DNA of 64,000 nt from Channallabes apus (taxonomy: Eukaryota; Chordata; Actinopteri; Siluriformes; Clariidae): positions 1,067,976 to 1,131,975 of the forward strand of contig CM060121.1 of assembly GCA_030522415.1 (NCBI GenBank), written 5' to 3'. Within the stretch, counting starts at the first letter, position 1, and each line of letters opens with the position of its first letter. The position numbers and the translations under genes are program-made. Below, piece after piece: positions 1 to 14,273 of the stretch. A model generated the notes under the pieces. That model had not been told where the DNA came from. It searched no databases and was given only the letters and a program-made list of their open reading frames with translations.

Positions 1-1799
1 CAACCACTCAGCATTCAGCATCAGCAGTAAACTAATCACCAGCCTGATCATCTGTACATCATCTGCACCTGTTTCTCACTGGGTCAGGACTGAAGTTATC
101 ATTTTATTTCAATGCTTGAATGATTCATAGGTCACTGTGTGGCTCAACAAATGAAAAACATTCCTCTGAAACGCTCAGGTACAGGGACTGGAGGGAACAT
201 GAGAGACGATAACCTGCCTGGAGAACTGTTCCTCAAGAATACATTCAAATACAAGAAAGTCTGGCTTTTTTCTGCACCGAGTCCTGACTGAGTCCAACCT
301 CACTGAACCAACAGCTTTAGGAAGAACTGGAACTGGAGTCTCCTCAACATCCTGACATCAGCATGAGCTGAGCTCGTTAATGCTCTTGTGGAATGTGTCA
401 ATCAACACAAATCCTCACAGTCACACTCCAACATCTTGTAGAAAGCCTTCAAAGAAGAAATGCGTGAAGCACATTACTGTATAACAACAATCATAGGGGG
501 ATTCATCTGAAATGAGAGGAACAACCACATCCGGTGTGATTTTTTTTTGACAATATAATAATATAATTATAACACAATTTGGCAACGTATACTCTAAGCT
601 TCTACTTCAATCACATAATATTTGGCAACTCTGTTGTTCTACATTGTGTTGTATACAGTAGGTAAGGGCTCTTAGCCTTTGGAAAAGCTTTTCATTTAGA
701 ATCATGTGTGTTGAAGAGACACTGTCTAACTGAGGACCCCTTGACGTACGTGACGTGTCTTCGCATGATTTCGTTGTTTGGTGGGAACCTTCTACTACCA
801 CCCAGCGCTTGACCTTATAACTCATTATAACTCCCTTTAGAAACTGTATTCACGTTAAAAGCGCTTTTATTCTTTAAAGTTGACCATTTCAGCTCTGACG
901 CTAAACTCTTCGCAAAGATTTGAAACTGCACAAAACAAGACTTACTGTATGTGTAACTTGTTCTGCCACATAACTAAGAGTTTGTGAGTTAAAAGGTGGC
1001 CAACCACAATCCAGCCTAAAGATGTTTCTATAAGTGGTTTATTCATAAGAAAACGCAGGGAGTGTAGTGTATACACAGACATGCAGGAAGGAAGTAGACA
1101 ATCACCGTTTTAGGATAAAATGTATGCAGCATTTGGACTATTGCCATTATTTGGACTTTTATTTGTTTAGCACATCTACTGATTACTGCATAGACCAGAT
1201 TGTTGTTCAGTCTGAATGTGGACTGTTTCAGAGACACACAGCTGGGAATCTCCGTGAGGTCCCTCGTCTCCACCTATTAACACAGTTATAGCTCAGTTTA
1301 AGGTAAAGCCTGAGCGGATTGATGCGCTGCTCGACCCCTGGGCCTCCCGAAACACGTCTCCATGCTGTTCAGAGATCAGTACAGAAGAACATCGCTGTGG
1401 TTCTATACCTGGGCCGGGTGTCGCTCTTAAAGCCGCTGGACGGTTAATTATGTTAATTAGTATTAATACGTAGCTAAACCTTACCCATTTACTGCTGTGT
1501 GTAAATTTTATCTTTAAACTATTGGGGTGTGTTTACTTCTTGCATATCTGTGATGATATCTCAGTTAAACAGCAAGCAACATTCTCATCATTCTCCGTTT
1601 ACACAGAAAGGGGTGTGTTTCAGATTAGCTGTGTTTAAACAAGACAGCATGTTGCCTTGTGCAAACACAAACACGGATGTCATCTTGCACATCCAGACTG
1701 ACGCTCACACACTGGACTTAGGCACCGTGCAGTTATTGGGTCGACCACGAACTCCTCTTTATATCAGGGTATTCGAGAGGTAAATGTGAGGACATCTGT
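1..1799. other. No gene recognised
   Basis: Moderately AT-rich, non-repetitive sequence. Short open frames on both strands lack splice or family support. I see nothing specific in it. Confidence 0.5.
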
Positions 1800-1804
1800 C
1801 CGAC

Positions 1805-2090
1805 AGATAACGCTTGGTCAACAGAGTCGTGCAACAGGACGATGTTCTGAAGCACACCAAGAAATCTACATCAGAAAGAAAAGATTCAAGGTTTTGGGAA
1901 TGGGCTAGTCAGAGTCCAGACCTCAACCCAACTGTAATGCTGTGGCAGGACACTAAGCAAGTTCTTAATGGACTGAAGAAAAACCAGAATGAACAGACCA
2001 ATACCATGTGAGAGACTAATAAAGCCATACAGGAAACCGTTTGCTTCAAGTCATTGCTGCTAAAGGTGGATCTACAAGCTACTGACCCAT
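1805..2090 (+). pseudogene. Degraded Tc1-like transposase fragment
   Basis: The plus strand retains VQQDDVLKHTKKSTSE and [13 protein letters not shown], the second aspartate region and the region of the final glutamate in Tc1 transposases. The expected glutamate in NPIEMLW is replaced (NPTVMLW). A trace of the C-terminus (IAAKGGSTSY-like) follows near 2053-2085 in another frame. Upstream domains and terminal repeats are gone, so this is an inactive relic. Confidence 0.75.
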
Positions 2091-2279
2091 GGGGGTACTT
2101 AGTATTGCACACATGATTTTGATTTCTTTTGGGCTTCATTTTTGTTACATTTGTTACCTGTACTTGCAAATCAGAGGCACGAACCATCGCTGCTACATCC
2201 TGCTGTCTAATGTTTCTATACATATTTAACGAGAGTTACTAAAACACACCAATTATCTTACAATCAATCATAACACAAG

Positions 2280-3000
2280 GGTCCTCTTAAGAAATGGTAA
2301 ACTGTAGTACATTCCAAAATATACCGTAATGTTACTGTGGTACGTATGTCAAACGTTACCATAGTATTCACCGCAGTATCTTTAGATCTTTAGTACTTTA
2401 GACATTACCATGGAACGCATCCATGGACTTTATAGAGCACCAGGTTAGATAGTGTGGCACTTCAGGCGGTAATGTGGTAGTACTATGGTATGCAACACTA
2501 TACTGTAATGAGCATCATGGCGCCTATTGGGGACCCTGGTGACTACCAAAGGTATCTAATATCTAATTCATCAGGTATCTAATATGGTATGTTTTAGGAA
2601 TGTTAGTACTGTACATACTACATGTATGTTATTGTTAAAGGCAGTACCATATTAGATACCTGCTGAACTTTGGTAGTCAGTAAGTGCAGTACCATGGTGT
2701 CATCAAGTATTGTGTGCTAACCTTTGGAAGAAAACATAACAAGTAACCTGGTACTGCAGTAGTTACTGTATAAACATGACCAGTATGGTACATAAACATA
2801 ACATATACAGTATGTGTAACATATTTAACATCATCCTAGTATGTGTTCCATAGTACCATACTCTAGTACATGTACAGTACTGTTACATGACTGTATGTAC
2901 CAAGGTAGAACCGTGTTCCATACCACTATATTAGCAAAAAAGAATCATGGCACATAAACCCCACGGTACTACTGTATATACCATACTGTATACCAGAACC
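2280..3000. repeat. GTAC/CATGG-rich, hairpin-prone block
   Basis: The segment is densely packed with variants of TGTACTG, CCATGGTA and TACAGTA. It includes an inverted pair at about 2549-2588 and 2646-2685 (GACTACCAAAG...GGTATCTAATATGGTA and its complement). It may be a decayed palindromic MITE or an old degenerate tandem array. I cannot assign a family. Confidence 0.45.
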
Positions 3001-3064
3001 CATGGTGGAATATCTTATGGGTTCCAAACTCGAATTCCAACTCAGCTATGTAACATGAGAGTCA

Positions 3065-3102
<38 letters not shown>

Positions 3103-3149
3103 AACTCACTCACACATTCTAACAAACACACTATGTGCTACAGTTTGAG

Positions 3150-3285
3150 CTGAAGAGGTCGAGCACGGGGAGAACATGCAAACTCCATGCACACAGAGAC
3201 GGGACTCGAGCCTGGCCGGGAATCGAACCCGGACCCTGGAGGTGCAAGGCGACAGTGCTAACCATTACACCACCGCGCCGTATAT
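3150..3285 (-). repeat. tRNA-headed SINE family A, partial copy
   Basis: On the minus strand this reads GGTGTAATGGTTAGCACTGTCGCC, then a box-B-like GGTTCGATTCCC, then GTTTGCATGTTCTCCCCGTG. It matches the head of the full-length copy at 61666-62023. The 3' half is missing. Confidence 0.75.
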
Positions 3286-3319
3286 TATATCATACATTTC
3301 CTTATTTATTTTTATTTTT

Positions 3320-3396
3320 TGATTCTGTAAAGCTGCTTTGCAAAAATGACAATTGTTAAAAAAAGCTATACAAATAAAATTGATTAGAATTGAAAA
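3320..3396 (+). repeat. L2-like LINE 3' end fragment
   Basis: The sequence AAGCTGCTTTGC...AAAAGCTATACAAATAAAATTGA resembles the 3' terminus of the L2 copies at 20372 and 21435. Only the tail remains. Confidence 0.5.
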
Positions 3397-4644
3397 AGGG
3401 ATCAGAAGGTCATCTTGTTGTGTTTTTGCACTTAAATAAAGAATGATTTAGTGATCTGTAAGTAAATAATTTATAATGCATTGTTTAATGATTCTTCTTC
3501 TCTCATTGTTATTATTTTCTATTTTAAAAAATTTACTAGATTTTCTAGACTATGTAGAAGGAAAATATAGGCTGGACATTAAAGTTCGGATTTAATTCAT
3601 CTGTGTTATTCTTATTCTTATTATATATATATAAAGTTATTTGTTTATTTTTTGTATTAAACAGAAGGCTTTCACTAAACCGATTTCTCTAAAGATTTGG
3701 TCTTGATTAATTCCCACTAACACATGTTTTCTCGAAGAGAACAACTACATCTTTACTGAATCTCAGGACAAAGTGCTATCCGCCCTCTTCCACATACACC
3801 ACATACACAAGCTCACATGATTGGCTAGTGATGCTGTGATTGACAGAGAACAGAGAGAGTATGCCCCTCCCACCCAGACAGCGCTGCCCGTTTAGTTTCC
3901 TGCTTTTGGGGCTTCAATGAACTGTCCGGCTCATATTGTCCAGGCTTCGTGTATTCACTTTGTTCACCTCTTCAAGGGCTCTTCAAGGTTTCTTTAAAGG
4001 CTAATAGAAGACCTTGACTTCCACTACCTCCTGATCCAGGAACACATTGTTCTACAGAACTTTCCCCAGAAAGGTAAAACAAAGTTGTGTTTTTTAAGGT
4101 TACACAGCTGTAGTGAGGATCTACAATGCGATTCATTAGGAGCGGGTATACACTGTAAACATATTCTAAACATTTACATGATCTACATGTTATACAATAA
4201 AAATGATGTGCTCCCTTTCAAACAGGGTAAAGGTCATTGTATAAAGCATTGAACACTTAATCATCTAAACAAAGCAGACACGTTTCTGCAAGAACCTTTA
4301 CTGTTTTAATAATACATAAAGCATTCATGGCCCAAAAGATAAGACAATAAGTAAGAATATATTGGCACCCCTACTGTATATTTATAATCAATAATGTGAA
4401 GACGTCTTCCAGAATTTCTGCGGTTGAAACGTCTCAGGAGAAACTTTAACTTTTTTTTTTATAGTAGAAATGTTAAAACCAGCATTTCCAAATGATTCAG
4501 TTCAAAATATCAAACTATTAGAGACTAGACTGCAGCTTCAGGATGTCAGGATGTCGGGACTTCTGGACCTGACTGTGTGTTTAGCACTCGTTCAGACTGC
4601 ACTCATTAACAGGAATAAGTCACGCTGCACTGAAGTTCTCTCAC
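3397..4644. other. No gene recognised
   Basis: AT-rich DNA downstream, in the minus-strand sense, of the possible exon at 4645-4790, so it may be intronic. A run of thymidines lies near 4450. No supported exon was found. Confidence 0.4.
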
Positions 4645-4790
4645 CTCTTGTCTTTTTTCTTCTCTTTCCCTTTGAACAGTGCCTGGAATTTGCTCTCCTG
4701 TTTCTCGCCACATTCCTGCAGGTCTGTGGTGCTTTTGGAGAAGAACAGGCCCTTCAGAGATTTCCTTGGAGAGAATCTGCTCTTAGCCAT
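4645..4790 (-). CDS. Possible first coding exon of an unrecognised gene
   Basis: On the minus strand an ATG at 4790 opens 48 codons beginning MAKSRFSPRKSLKGLFFSKS and continuing with a lysine/glutamate-rich stretch (FQALFKGKEKKKDK). The frame ends at a good donor, AG|GTGAGA. The composition (basic, Ser/Lys-rich, no repeats) looks like a genuine protein N-terminus. The bases before the ATG (GGTTTTACAG) could also be a splice acceptor. I do not recognise the protein and could not find a second exon in the 4.6 kb left in the window. A link to a prdm1 neighbour such as crybg1 is only a guess. The plus-strand frames over this segment are antisense shadows. Confidence 0.4.
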
Positions 4791-4799
4791 CTGTAAAAC

Positions 4800-5894
4800 C
4801 GTCCAGCTTTCAAAAGGAGAAAGTGTCCGACATTCAGCACTTCATCAGCAGTCGTCTGATGCTCAGTGGGTGTGTCTGTAAGGCAGCAAGTCTCACACTC
4901 TCACCCCCCCCCCCCCTTACACACAAACACACCTGAAGCACACAAACCTACTCCTCCCTGAAGAGGTAAACAAGGTGAGCAAGGTTGCCAAATGGGGAAA
5001 AAAGAAACATTTTCCCTGTAGTTGAGTTCCTTTCAAAATTTATTCCAGATAAAATTGACCTCAATTAGTGACATTACTGTCCACACAACACAAAAAATAC
5101 TATAAACAATAATATTTATAGGTCAGGCTTGGGTTTAAGTCTATCCAGCAATCTGGCAACCGGAAAATAAATTGTGAGCCAAGAAATCACTCTGATAAGA
5201 ATAAGATCTGATAACGAGGAAAAAACTTTAATCATTCATTTCCATGTAAGTCTCTGATTTCAAGCATGACTTGTTTTCTGTCCCAGGGAACTGTACATTC
5301 GTGCAGATCTAGTGCTTATTATAATATTGTTATGCTTTTATAACAGACAGTTCAGGTGCTAAGATGATCGTGGAGCTAAAATCATGTTAATAAAAGGTTA
5401 AAAGGAAAAAAAAATCACATTTCAATATAACTTACCAAACTCCAACTCTGTGTGAGGGGAGTTTGGTGGGTTTCCTCCGGGTACTCCGGTTTCCTCCCAC
5501 AGTCCCATCGTGGCCTCATCGAGGGTGAATGAAGGGGAAATAAAGGCTGCAGTTACTGACTTTGACCGCTAGATGTCAGGCACAGACAACTTTTATATTG
5601 GAGAACATACAGTATTTTTAAAACTTAACATAATGAGCTTCATCAGAAATTAAATGAAAAATCAACACCCCATTTACCAACAACTTAAAAAAAACTTTAA
5701 AAAGTTGTCCCCCTGACTAAATACTTTATATTACTTGTTTTATACAATAAGTAATATCAGTATAGTTTGCTAAATTCGGATAATCTTTCACAATCTTTAG
5801 CACACTGTCAACAGAAGGTCAAGCTTTCTCTAATTAGTTTAATCACTTCCGGTAAAGCGCCTTAAAAAAACTTAAAATTTTAACTGTTATTTTA
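4800..5894. other. Mostly unique DNA; SINE scrap at about 5460-5505
   Basis: There is a C-homopolymer at 4907-4917. A short plus-strand match to the SINE A body (TTGGTGGGTTTCCTCCGGG and TTTCCTCCCACAGTCC) lies at about 5460-5505. Nothing else is recognised. If the exon at 4645-4790 is real, the 4800-5000 segment would hold its upstream region. Confidence 0.5.
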
Positions 5895-6697
5895 AAGTGC
5901 CCCTATTGTGCCATTTTAAAGGTTGCTAATATTGTTTAATGAGTCTCTTAAAACAGGTTTACATGTAGGCAAGGTCAAAAAACACTTTAGTTTTCTCCAA
6001 AAATAGATTTAATTTGGCCCCATTTGATTTGTAAACGACTCGTGTGAATCAGTTAGAAGATTCAGTCTGTCTAAGCCCCGCCTTTCCGTGAACCCTCACT
6101 GCTGTGATTGGTCAGATGGCGCGGTCCTTAATGATCGGTCTACCGCTACAGCGTGTTGGAAAAACGAAACACCCATTACCGTAACTGAACGCCGGCTCTG
6201 GAGACGCGTCAATACATAGAAAAGATGGCGTCGGTTTTACCGCATCGATTCGAGTCTGACGATGAAACGGTTGAAGTGGCACATCGACAAGAAACTGTTT
6301 CACAAGCACGACTGGAGCCGGACCAGTGTTAAGTTCAGTTTTGGTGAATTGAGGAGAATAAACAGTTAAAAGGGATTTTGTGTGCTCTCGTTTTTATTGT
6401 TTTGTTTTATATTATAAAGTGTTTAAGGGAACCCGGTATGAATGCTCGGTCAGAATAACGAGAGTGTGGTAACGTTAACTGTAAGATGGCGGGCGAGTTG
6501 TTCGTGACGTATAAAGTGGGCGGACATTATGTAAATATGTTACGTAGTGACGTGGATCCGTAACAGAGTAAAAATAGATTTGCTAACGACTCGTTTAGGC
6601 GAATGTGATCCGACTCTTTTTTTGTTAATAGACAAAAACTTTATTTATCGTGTCGACGTCACAGATAGTGCAGATAGTTTATGTTCACATACAGCTA

Positions 6698-8319
<1,622 letters not shown>

Positions 8320-8375
8320 TACATGACACACTGCATGAAAGATCATATTTAAAAAAGCACAATAGGGGCACTTTA

Positions 8376-9180
8376 TGATGATCCGTTTTCCAAACGACTC
8401 TTTGGATTGTGAGTCGACCCCTTGTGGTCACTGATTGAACTGATTCACGGATACAATTCAGATGTTCATGTGAAGGAGTCGACTCTGCAAATGTGTGAAA
8501 GGGAAAGAACTCGAGTATTTTTGCGGAATTCTGAAATAACATGATTTATATTCATTTTCTAAAAGTCATGATTTATAATTACCAAATAAAAACGAGTTGT
8601 TGAGCACTGGGTAAAGGCTTAACTAGCTAAGATTAGCTGTTAGCGCTAGTGCTAGCTCGGCTTGAGGAGTTTCTCGTTAATTTAAAAATAGAGTATAAAT
8701 TCAGTTAAGTTCAATTATAATATTAATTATTTTATTGTGTAAACAATTTAAATTTAATGTGTTAAAGCTGAAAGAGCTTTTATTATATGTGCTGTTTGTT
8801 AATATTTTAATATAATAAATACTATTAAATTCTTAACGACTTTTTAAAAAAAAAATTTCAGATCTTTTAAAAGTTATTTTAACCTTTCCTGTCTCAAACC
8901 TGTTCCAACTATAAATGTTAGTAAAATTATTATTATTATTATTATTATATTAGTAGTAGTAGTAGTAGTAGTAGTAGTATTACTATTATTATTAGTATTA
9001 TTATTATTATCATTATTATTATTTCAGGCTGATTATTTAAATGTGAAATATAAATAAAATATTTTTATTAAGGCTATAGAATTTAAAATGTTATTTTATA
9101 AAAGTAAATATTATATATAAGCAGCATTTTTATGTTTAATTAAAAGCATTTAAGCCTTTAAAGTGATCCAAATAATCTCA
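8376..9180. other. AT-rich DNA with ATT/AGT microsatellite
   Basis: A compound trinucleotide repeat (ATT)n-(AGT)n-(ATT)n lies at about 8927-9023. No gene is recognised. Confidence 0.7.
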
Positions 9181-9184
9181 CTCA

Positions 9185-9325
9185 CTCACTCATCTTCTAT
9201 ATCGCTTTATCCTGTATTCAGGGTCGCCGGGACCTGGAGGCTGTACCAGGAGGCTTAGGGCACAAGGTGGGGTACAACCTGGACAGGGTGCCAATCCATC
9301 GCAGGGCACACACACATACTGTATA
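9185..9325 (-). repeat. SINE family A, 3' half
   Basis: The minus strand reads GCGATGGATTGGCACCCTGTCC and onward to a TATAGAAGATGAGTGAG-like tail. This matches the 3' half of the 61666-62023 copy, including its ATGA-type tail. Confidence 0.8.
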
Positions 9326-9836
9326 TGTATTATTAAAATATTACTTTAGAATGATAGAAATAATTGTATAAGTAAATATATTATATGAAAAAATAAGCGA
9401 GTTGGGGATACGCCATAATCTACAAATGTTTATATCACTAACTGAATGAATTAACACATACATGTAAACATGTACTAACGGCATTTATGAAAAATAAAGA
9501 GCCATACAAGTGCACTAGTGTGAACCGATGTTTATTAAAAATTAACAAGGAATAAATAAAATAACACTTATGTCCAGTGGTATTCATTATAAATCAAACA
9601 AAAAACACAAAGTGAATCAAAGAAATATACTGACAAATATGATATAAAAATAGATGTGTGAAGTATTTAAATATAGACTGCCAAACATAAGTTTGGCATA
9701 AGTGCATGAAGTTGCTTATAAAAAAAACTAAGAAAAATAAATAAACAATATGCCGCTGATGATTAAAAATAAACATGGGTGTGTGAGCTGTGCTTAGCAG
9801 GTTGTAACGATGGTCTCTCAGTAAACAGGGAGCAGA

Positions 9837-9879
<43 letters not shown>

Positions 9880-11300
9880 AATTTAATTAAAAAAATAACA
9901 CTAAAAGTTGTTCTCCAGTGACGGTCTGATGCTAAACAACACCGGCGTGTTTAAAGATTTAAATTCTATACAGGTATTATTATTACTATTATTACTATTA
10001 TTATTTATTATCATCATCATTATTATTGTATATTTATTAATATTAATGTTTAATGGAAAAAAATTGACTGGACGTGACTGAAAAATATTTATCACAACTT
10101 TGGATAACAGCTTGGAATAAAAGGCCGTTCATTAACACTAAAGAATGAGGCTTATAGGCTGATATGACGTTGTAACAGCTACATCATCATCATTTATGAT
10201 ACAGTGTGATCTTTTGAGATATAATTATATGGTCATTTTTTGTACAAAGTTTTATATTAAAACATTTTAATATTAAAATCAAGTTAACATTTCTTCCCAC
10301 TCTTTTTGTTCTTAATAAAACGAACTATACCCTACAATTGAACTGTATAAATAAATACTTGTGCTAAAAATATATTAGTTATTTAAAAAAATACAATTAT
10401 AAGCAGAAAGAAATACATAAAAAATTAAAAACACTAATTTATAATAAGCAGTGATTAAAAAAAGAATAAACAGTGGAAAGTATACATCAACATACAAACA
10501 GGCAAAAGAAAAAAATACTAAACTTTCCTTCACTTCCAATTTTTTTTCTTTCATTGTGTCTGAGCTTCTAAATGCTTCGTCACAGGTTTCTCTCTCTCAC
10601 ACAGCAGTACTGCTGATCATTTTGTGACAAATATCACAGGGCTTTTTATAAGAAATTATACATCCAGAGACTTTATTTTTGAGTCATTTATTCCGTGAAA
10701 CATTAGGACACTTATCACATCAACATCAACATGAAAAAAAAAAAAAAAACAGTCTTTGGTGTGAGCCATGCTCATAGCTACTGACAATAACAGGAATAAA
10801 ATTAGACGTGAAGAGCCCCTGCTCATCTCGCCTCAGCTGTGACCTAAAGCGATGATGTCATTAGATCTTACCCTAATGCACGTTACATAACCCTCTGATA
10901 CGCTTTATAACCTGATCGCTGAATAAAAGAATAAAGAATAAATAAAGAATCAAGAATCTTGAATCTTGAATCTTGAAATCATTCTCTATTGGTTATAGGT
11001 TATATAGATACATCACATCGGGCAGGTTTATAAAGGTGATCCAGCCTGTTCAAGCCAAACTAAAGTCTTTTTTTTCTGATTCACATATGATTTAATGGAG
11101 TAAACAGCGTATCACAAAATAAAATGGCTGGGTTTTCACAGACTGGATCACAAATAAGTTTTAAACCTGACCTAAATATAAGTGCAATATAACTAATATT
11201 GCTTGGGATAAATGGATACCAGTATCGTGTTCTCATATAACTATTCCAGTACAGCAATTTAAGGCTAAACTCTCATTAGACGAGAGCAGGAGCAGGAGCA
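9326..11300. other. AT-rich DNA, no gene recognised
   Basis: The stretch includes a CA microsatellite at 9838-9877, a short (ATT/ATC)n patch at about 9975-10025 and a (GAATCTT)n patch at about 10945-10976. Open frames here are short and low in complexity. Confidence 0.6.
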
Positions 11301-11304
11301 AAGT

Positions 11305-12178
11305 TTTCACATTTTTATTTGTCAAATACACAACCATACACAGTATAGGGGTCAGGTGTAGCTCAGTGGTTAAGGCATTGGACTACAGTTCGGAAGATCC
11401 CAGGCTCAAACCCCACAACCACCAAGTTGCCACTGTTGGGCCCTTGAGCAAGGCCCTTAACCCTCAACTGCTCAGATGTATAATGTAAAGTAAGTTGCTC
11501 TGGATAAGAGCATCTGCCAAATGCCCAAATGTAAATGATATGCAGTGAAATGCTTTCACGACTGTTTGTGACCTGATTTATATTTAAAATATAATATTTA
11601 AAATTTTTGATACAATAAAATAGACTAAAGTATAAAGTGGAAATATGTACAATATATAAAAACATAAGACTGTAAACAAAAGTAAGAATTGTATAAATAA
11701 ACTGTATAAAGTATGTGGAATGTGCAATGTGCTGACAGCAGCAGTACGGTGGTCATGGGGTGTGAAATAGAATGATGAGCAGCAGTGATATTGTCCATCT
11801 TTAAAGTGCAGTAGTGCAATAGTATCCCTCTTTTATATATAAATTTAACCAGAAATGTGCAACATATATGTTTTGTGCACTTTAGTCCTGTGTTTAAAGT
11901 TGGTTTTGGTGTGTTCCACACGTGTGAAGGAAACATAACAAGTGAGGGTCAGGGATCTGATCGCACCAACCGCTGTAGAGCTTGTCTGTCATTGTCTGCA
12001 ACGTACAGGGCAGTCCAAAGTCTCTCAAGCGTCTGAGGCGGTAGAGATGCTGCCAGGCCTTTTTCATTACAGTGTTGATGTGACTCCTTTGTCTTGTTAA
12101 CGTTCAAGAGGAGGTTGTTCCTCTGGCACAAATTCTCCAGATTCCTAATCTCTTTCATTTGGGCCATCTCACTCTTGT
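11305..12178 (-). repeat. Degraded Rex1/CR1-type LINE 3' region with a nested SINE
   Basis: Minus-strand frames contain LENLCQRNNLLLNVNKTKE, a conserved segment after the RT active site in Rex1-type LINEs, and a 3' UTR-like stretch running to about 11305. The reading frame is broken throughout. A tRNA-SINE (11347-11537) interrupts the 3' UTR and is therefore younger. Confidence 0.6.
11347..11537 (+). repeat. tRNA-derived SINE family B
   Basis: The head GTGTAGCTCAGTGGTTAAGG resembles a tRNA box A and GGCTCAAACCCC resembles box B. The body includes TTGGGCCCTTGAGCAAGGCC and the tail is GGATAAGAGCATCTGCCAAA. The same family occurs at 37793-38003 and on the minus strand at 47467-47653. Confidence 0.85.
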
Positions 12179-13405
12179 CAGAGTGTGTGTCGGGTTACTT
12201 TGCTGTAACCCTGTTCCCTGAAAAAGCGGGAACGAGATGCTGTGTGAAAACGCTATGGGAACGTCTCTTTGTTCCCCGGTTGTGAAGCACGTGTGTGTCA
12301 AACCACACCTGCAGGTTATAAATAGGACTGAACCGGAAATATCCTCAGGTAAATTTTTGTCTGAAAGCACGTCCAGTCATGCCCGCAGTGCGGCATTGGA
12401 GCGCAGCATCTCGTTACCGCTTTTTCAATATGAGGCGCAAGCCTTGTTGACGGACCTTCGCCAGGACTCCCAAGAGCAGAGCTACAGGAGGAAATGCATA
12501 AGACGCAGTCTTGGCCACGTATGGGCCATCGCGTTCAGACCCAGAGGAGCTGGAGGACTCAGAGAGTAATAAAGGGGACACTGCCTTCTCCCAGATTTGA
12601 CTGACTAGTCAAATCTGGGGTTTCCAAGCCCCATGTGTCACAGCTTGTCTGGAAAGCAAGTCTGCTCCCATATTCATATGCCCTGGAATGTAAATCGTTC
12701 TGAGGAACTTGTCCTGTGCCCAAAGCAGAACCTGGTGCGCTAGCTTTTCCCAGTGACACGAGCACAGTCTGCACAGGCGATTAGCCTCTAAGCTGCTGGA
12801 GGGAGTATTTCAGGGCCAGAAGTCATTGTTTCGAGCCAATTGATGTGCCATGCAAGAAGATGACCTCTCCAGATCCCTTGGGCTGGACGGTCATCTAAGA
12901 CCGCACCCCAGCTCGTGAGACCTAGAGTGGGACCCAGAGTCAAAGACCGGGGTCTGAATCACATAGAAAGGGTACGAAGCTCTCGGCACGTAACCCTTAT
13001 TGCCTCTGGGGATTGGCCCTTGGATGTAATCCTTAGGCACAACTGAAAGCACTAAGTACTTAGTGCTCCCACATTAATGACGACTCTGAGAAGGGAGCGG
13101 ATAGCACTGTTCCTCCGAGTGTGTTACGCTGCCCCCAACAGAGAGCGAGCAGTTCGAAAAAATGGTCGGTGGAAGCTTAATGAGGGAGCCTCCAGCGACT
13201 GGGAGGAATTGGACACGACTAAAAATAGGGGGGGAAATTCTGATAAAAAGGGGGGAAAAAAAGATACGGATGCCCTGGATTCATTAAGGAGCCAGGGCTA
13301 CATCTTTCCCTTTTGTAAATGTGCGGGTGACAGAACTAGGGCGAATGGAGAACCCGATACTGGTAAGCTTCACCCCCGAAAGCAAACCTTTTCTATATTA
13401 AAGTA

Positions 13406-13645
13406 TTATATTTCTATAAGAAAGTATGTGTCCTTCTGGTCGATTGTCCCAAACCAATCTTTTGGTTGGATTTGAGAAACAATAATTTTGATTGTCAACA
13501 TTTTGAACTTGTATTTAAGATAGCGGTTCAACCCGCGAAGATGCAAAATTGGATGCAGCCCCCCTCTTCTTGGAATCAAGAAATAGCTACTGTAATAGCC
13601 TGACTCTCTGTATGGGAGGGGAACATATCCTATGGCCCCTGACAC
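13406..13645 (-). pseudogene. DIRS reverse transcriptase remnant
   Basis: The translation contains GYYSSYFLIPRRGG, HPILHLRGLNRYL and FGTIDQKDTYFLIEI. These correspond to the first RT blocks, where the usual LDLKDAYFHI is changed. The catalytic YxDD block is absent, so the protein is non-functional. Confidence 0.7.
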
Positions 13646-14273
13646 CAGGAAAGTCTGTAATTCCTGAATTAACAGAGGTGCTCATTCCGGTTTCATGGAA
13701 GTGGGGACCACACCGTTGAAACACGGAGGACGATGAGCGAATTGAATCCTGTACTCTACGATGCTTTGTAACCAGGGAGGCATGCCTGGCAGTAGCTTCC
13801 ACGCTGCAAGTTTCTCTGAAAGGGGCAGAAGCTTTGTCGCTTCGGCTATGCAGGGGTGGGGGGGGAGATGTGAAAGTGTGGGTGGCTGTTAGGTGTTCGG
13901 TATCCTGAAACATGGCAGGAGGCAACTGAACACCTAACACTTTGTCGGAGACCGCTGTTCTCTGAAACACCAATGGTGGCGGAGATTGAACACCGGCCTC
14001 CTGAGGGTGCCGTGAAGGAGATTTTATTCCGTAATGAAATTTTATGTACCTCTCCCCGAGGGGAGACACCCTCACGGTCCTGGGCCCATAAGCTTAGAAC
14101 TTTCTCTTAGCAGAGATAATGCTTCTTAGGTCCGGTCTCCTCAAGGCAGATTGTGAAGCACAGCGAGCCCCACCCCAGTCTCTACAAGGGGGTGCATGGC
14201 TCGCCACACTCTCTTTCTGTGTCTCACGCCTCGAGAAACACAGACCTGGTCGGAACTGGGTGGCCGACTGTCC

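Noticed and set aside
4470..4881. Plus-strand frames of 77-108 codons
   Set aside because: They are antisense to the more plausible minus-strand exon at 4645-4790 and have no family support.
12180..12430. Complementary GAAAAAGCGGGAACGAG segments as a stand-alone MITE
   Set aside because: They adjoin DIRS RNase H and gag remnants in proper order and are better explained as DIRS ends, though a separate MITE is not excluded.
13077..13475. 132-codon plus-strand frame
   Set aside because: It runs antisense across the DIRS relic and its RT remnant, with no recognised domain.
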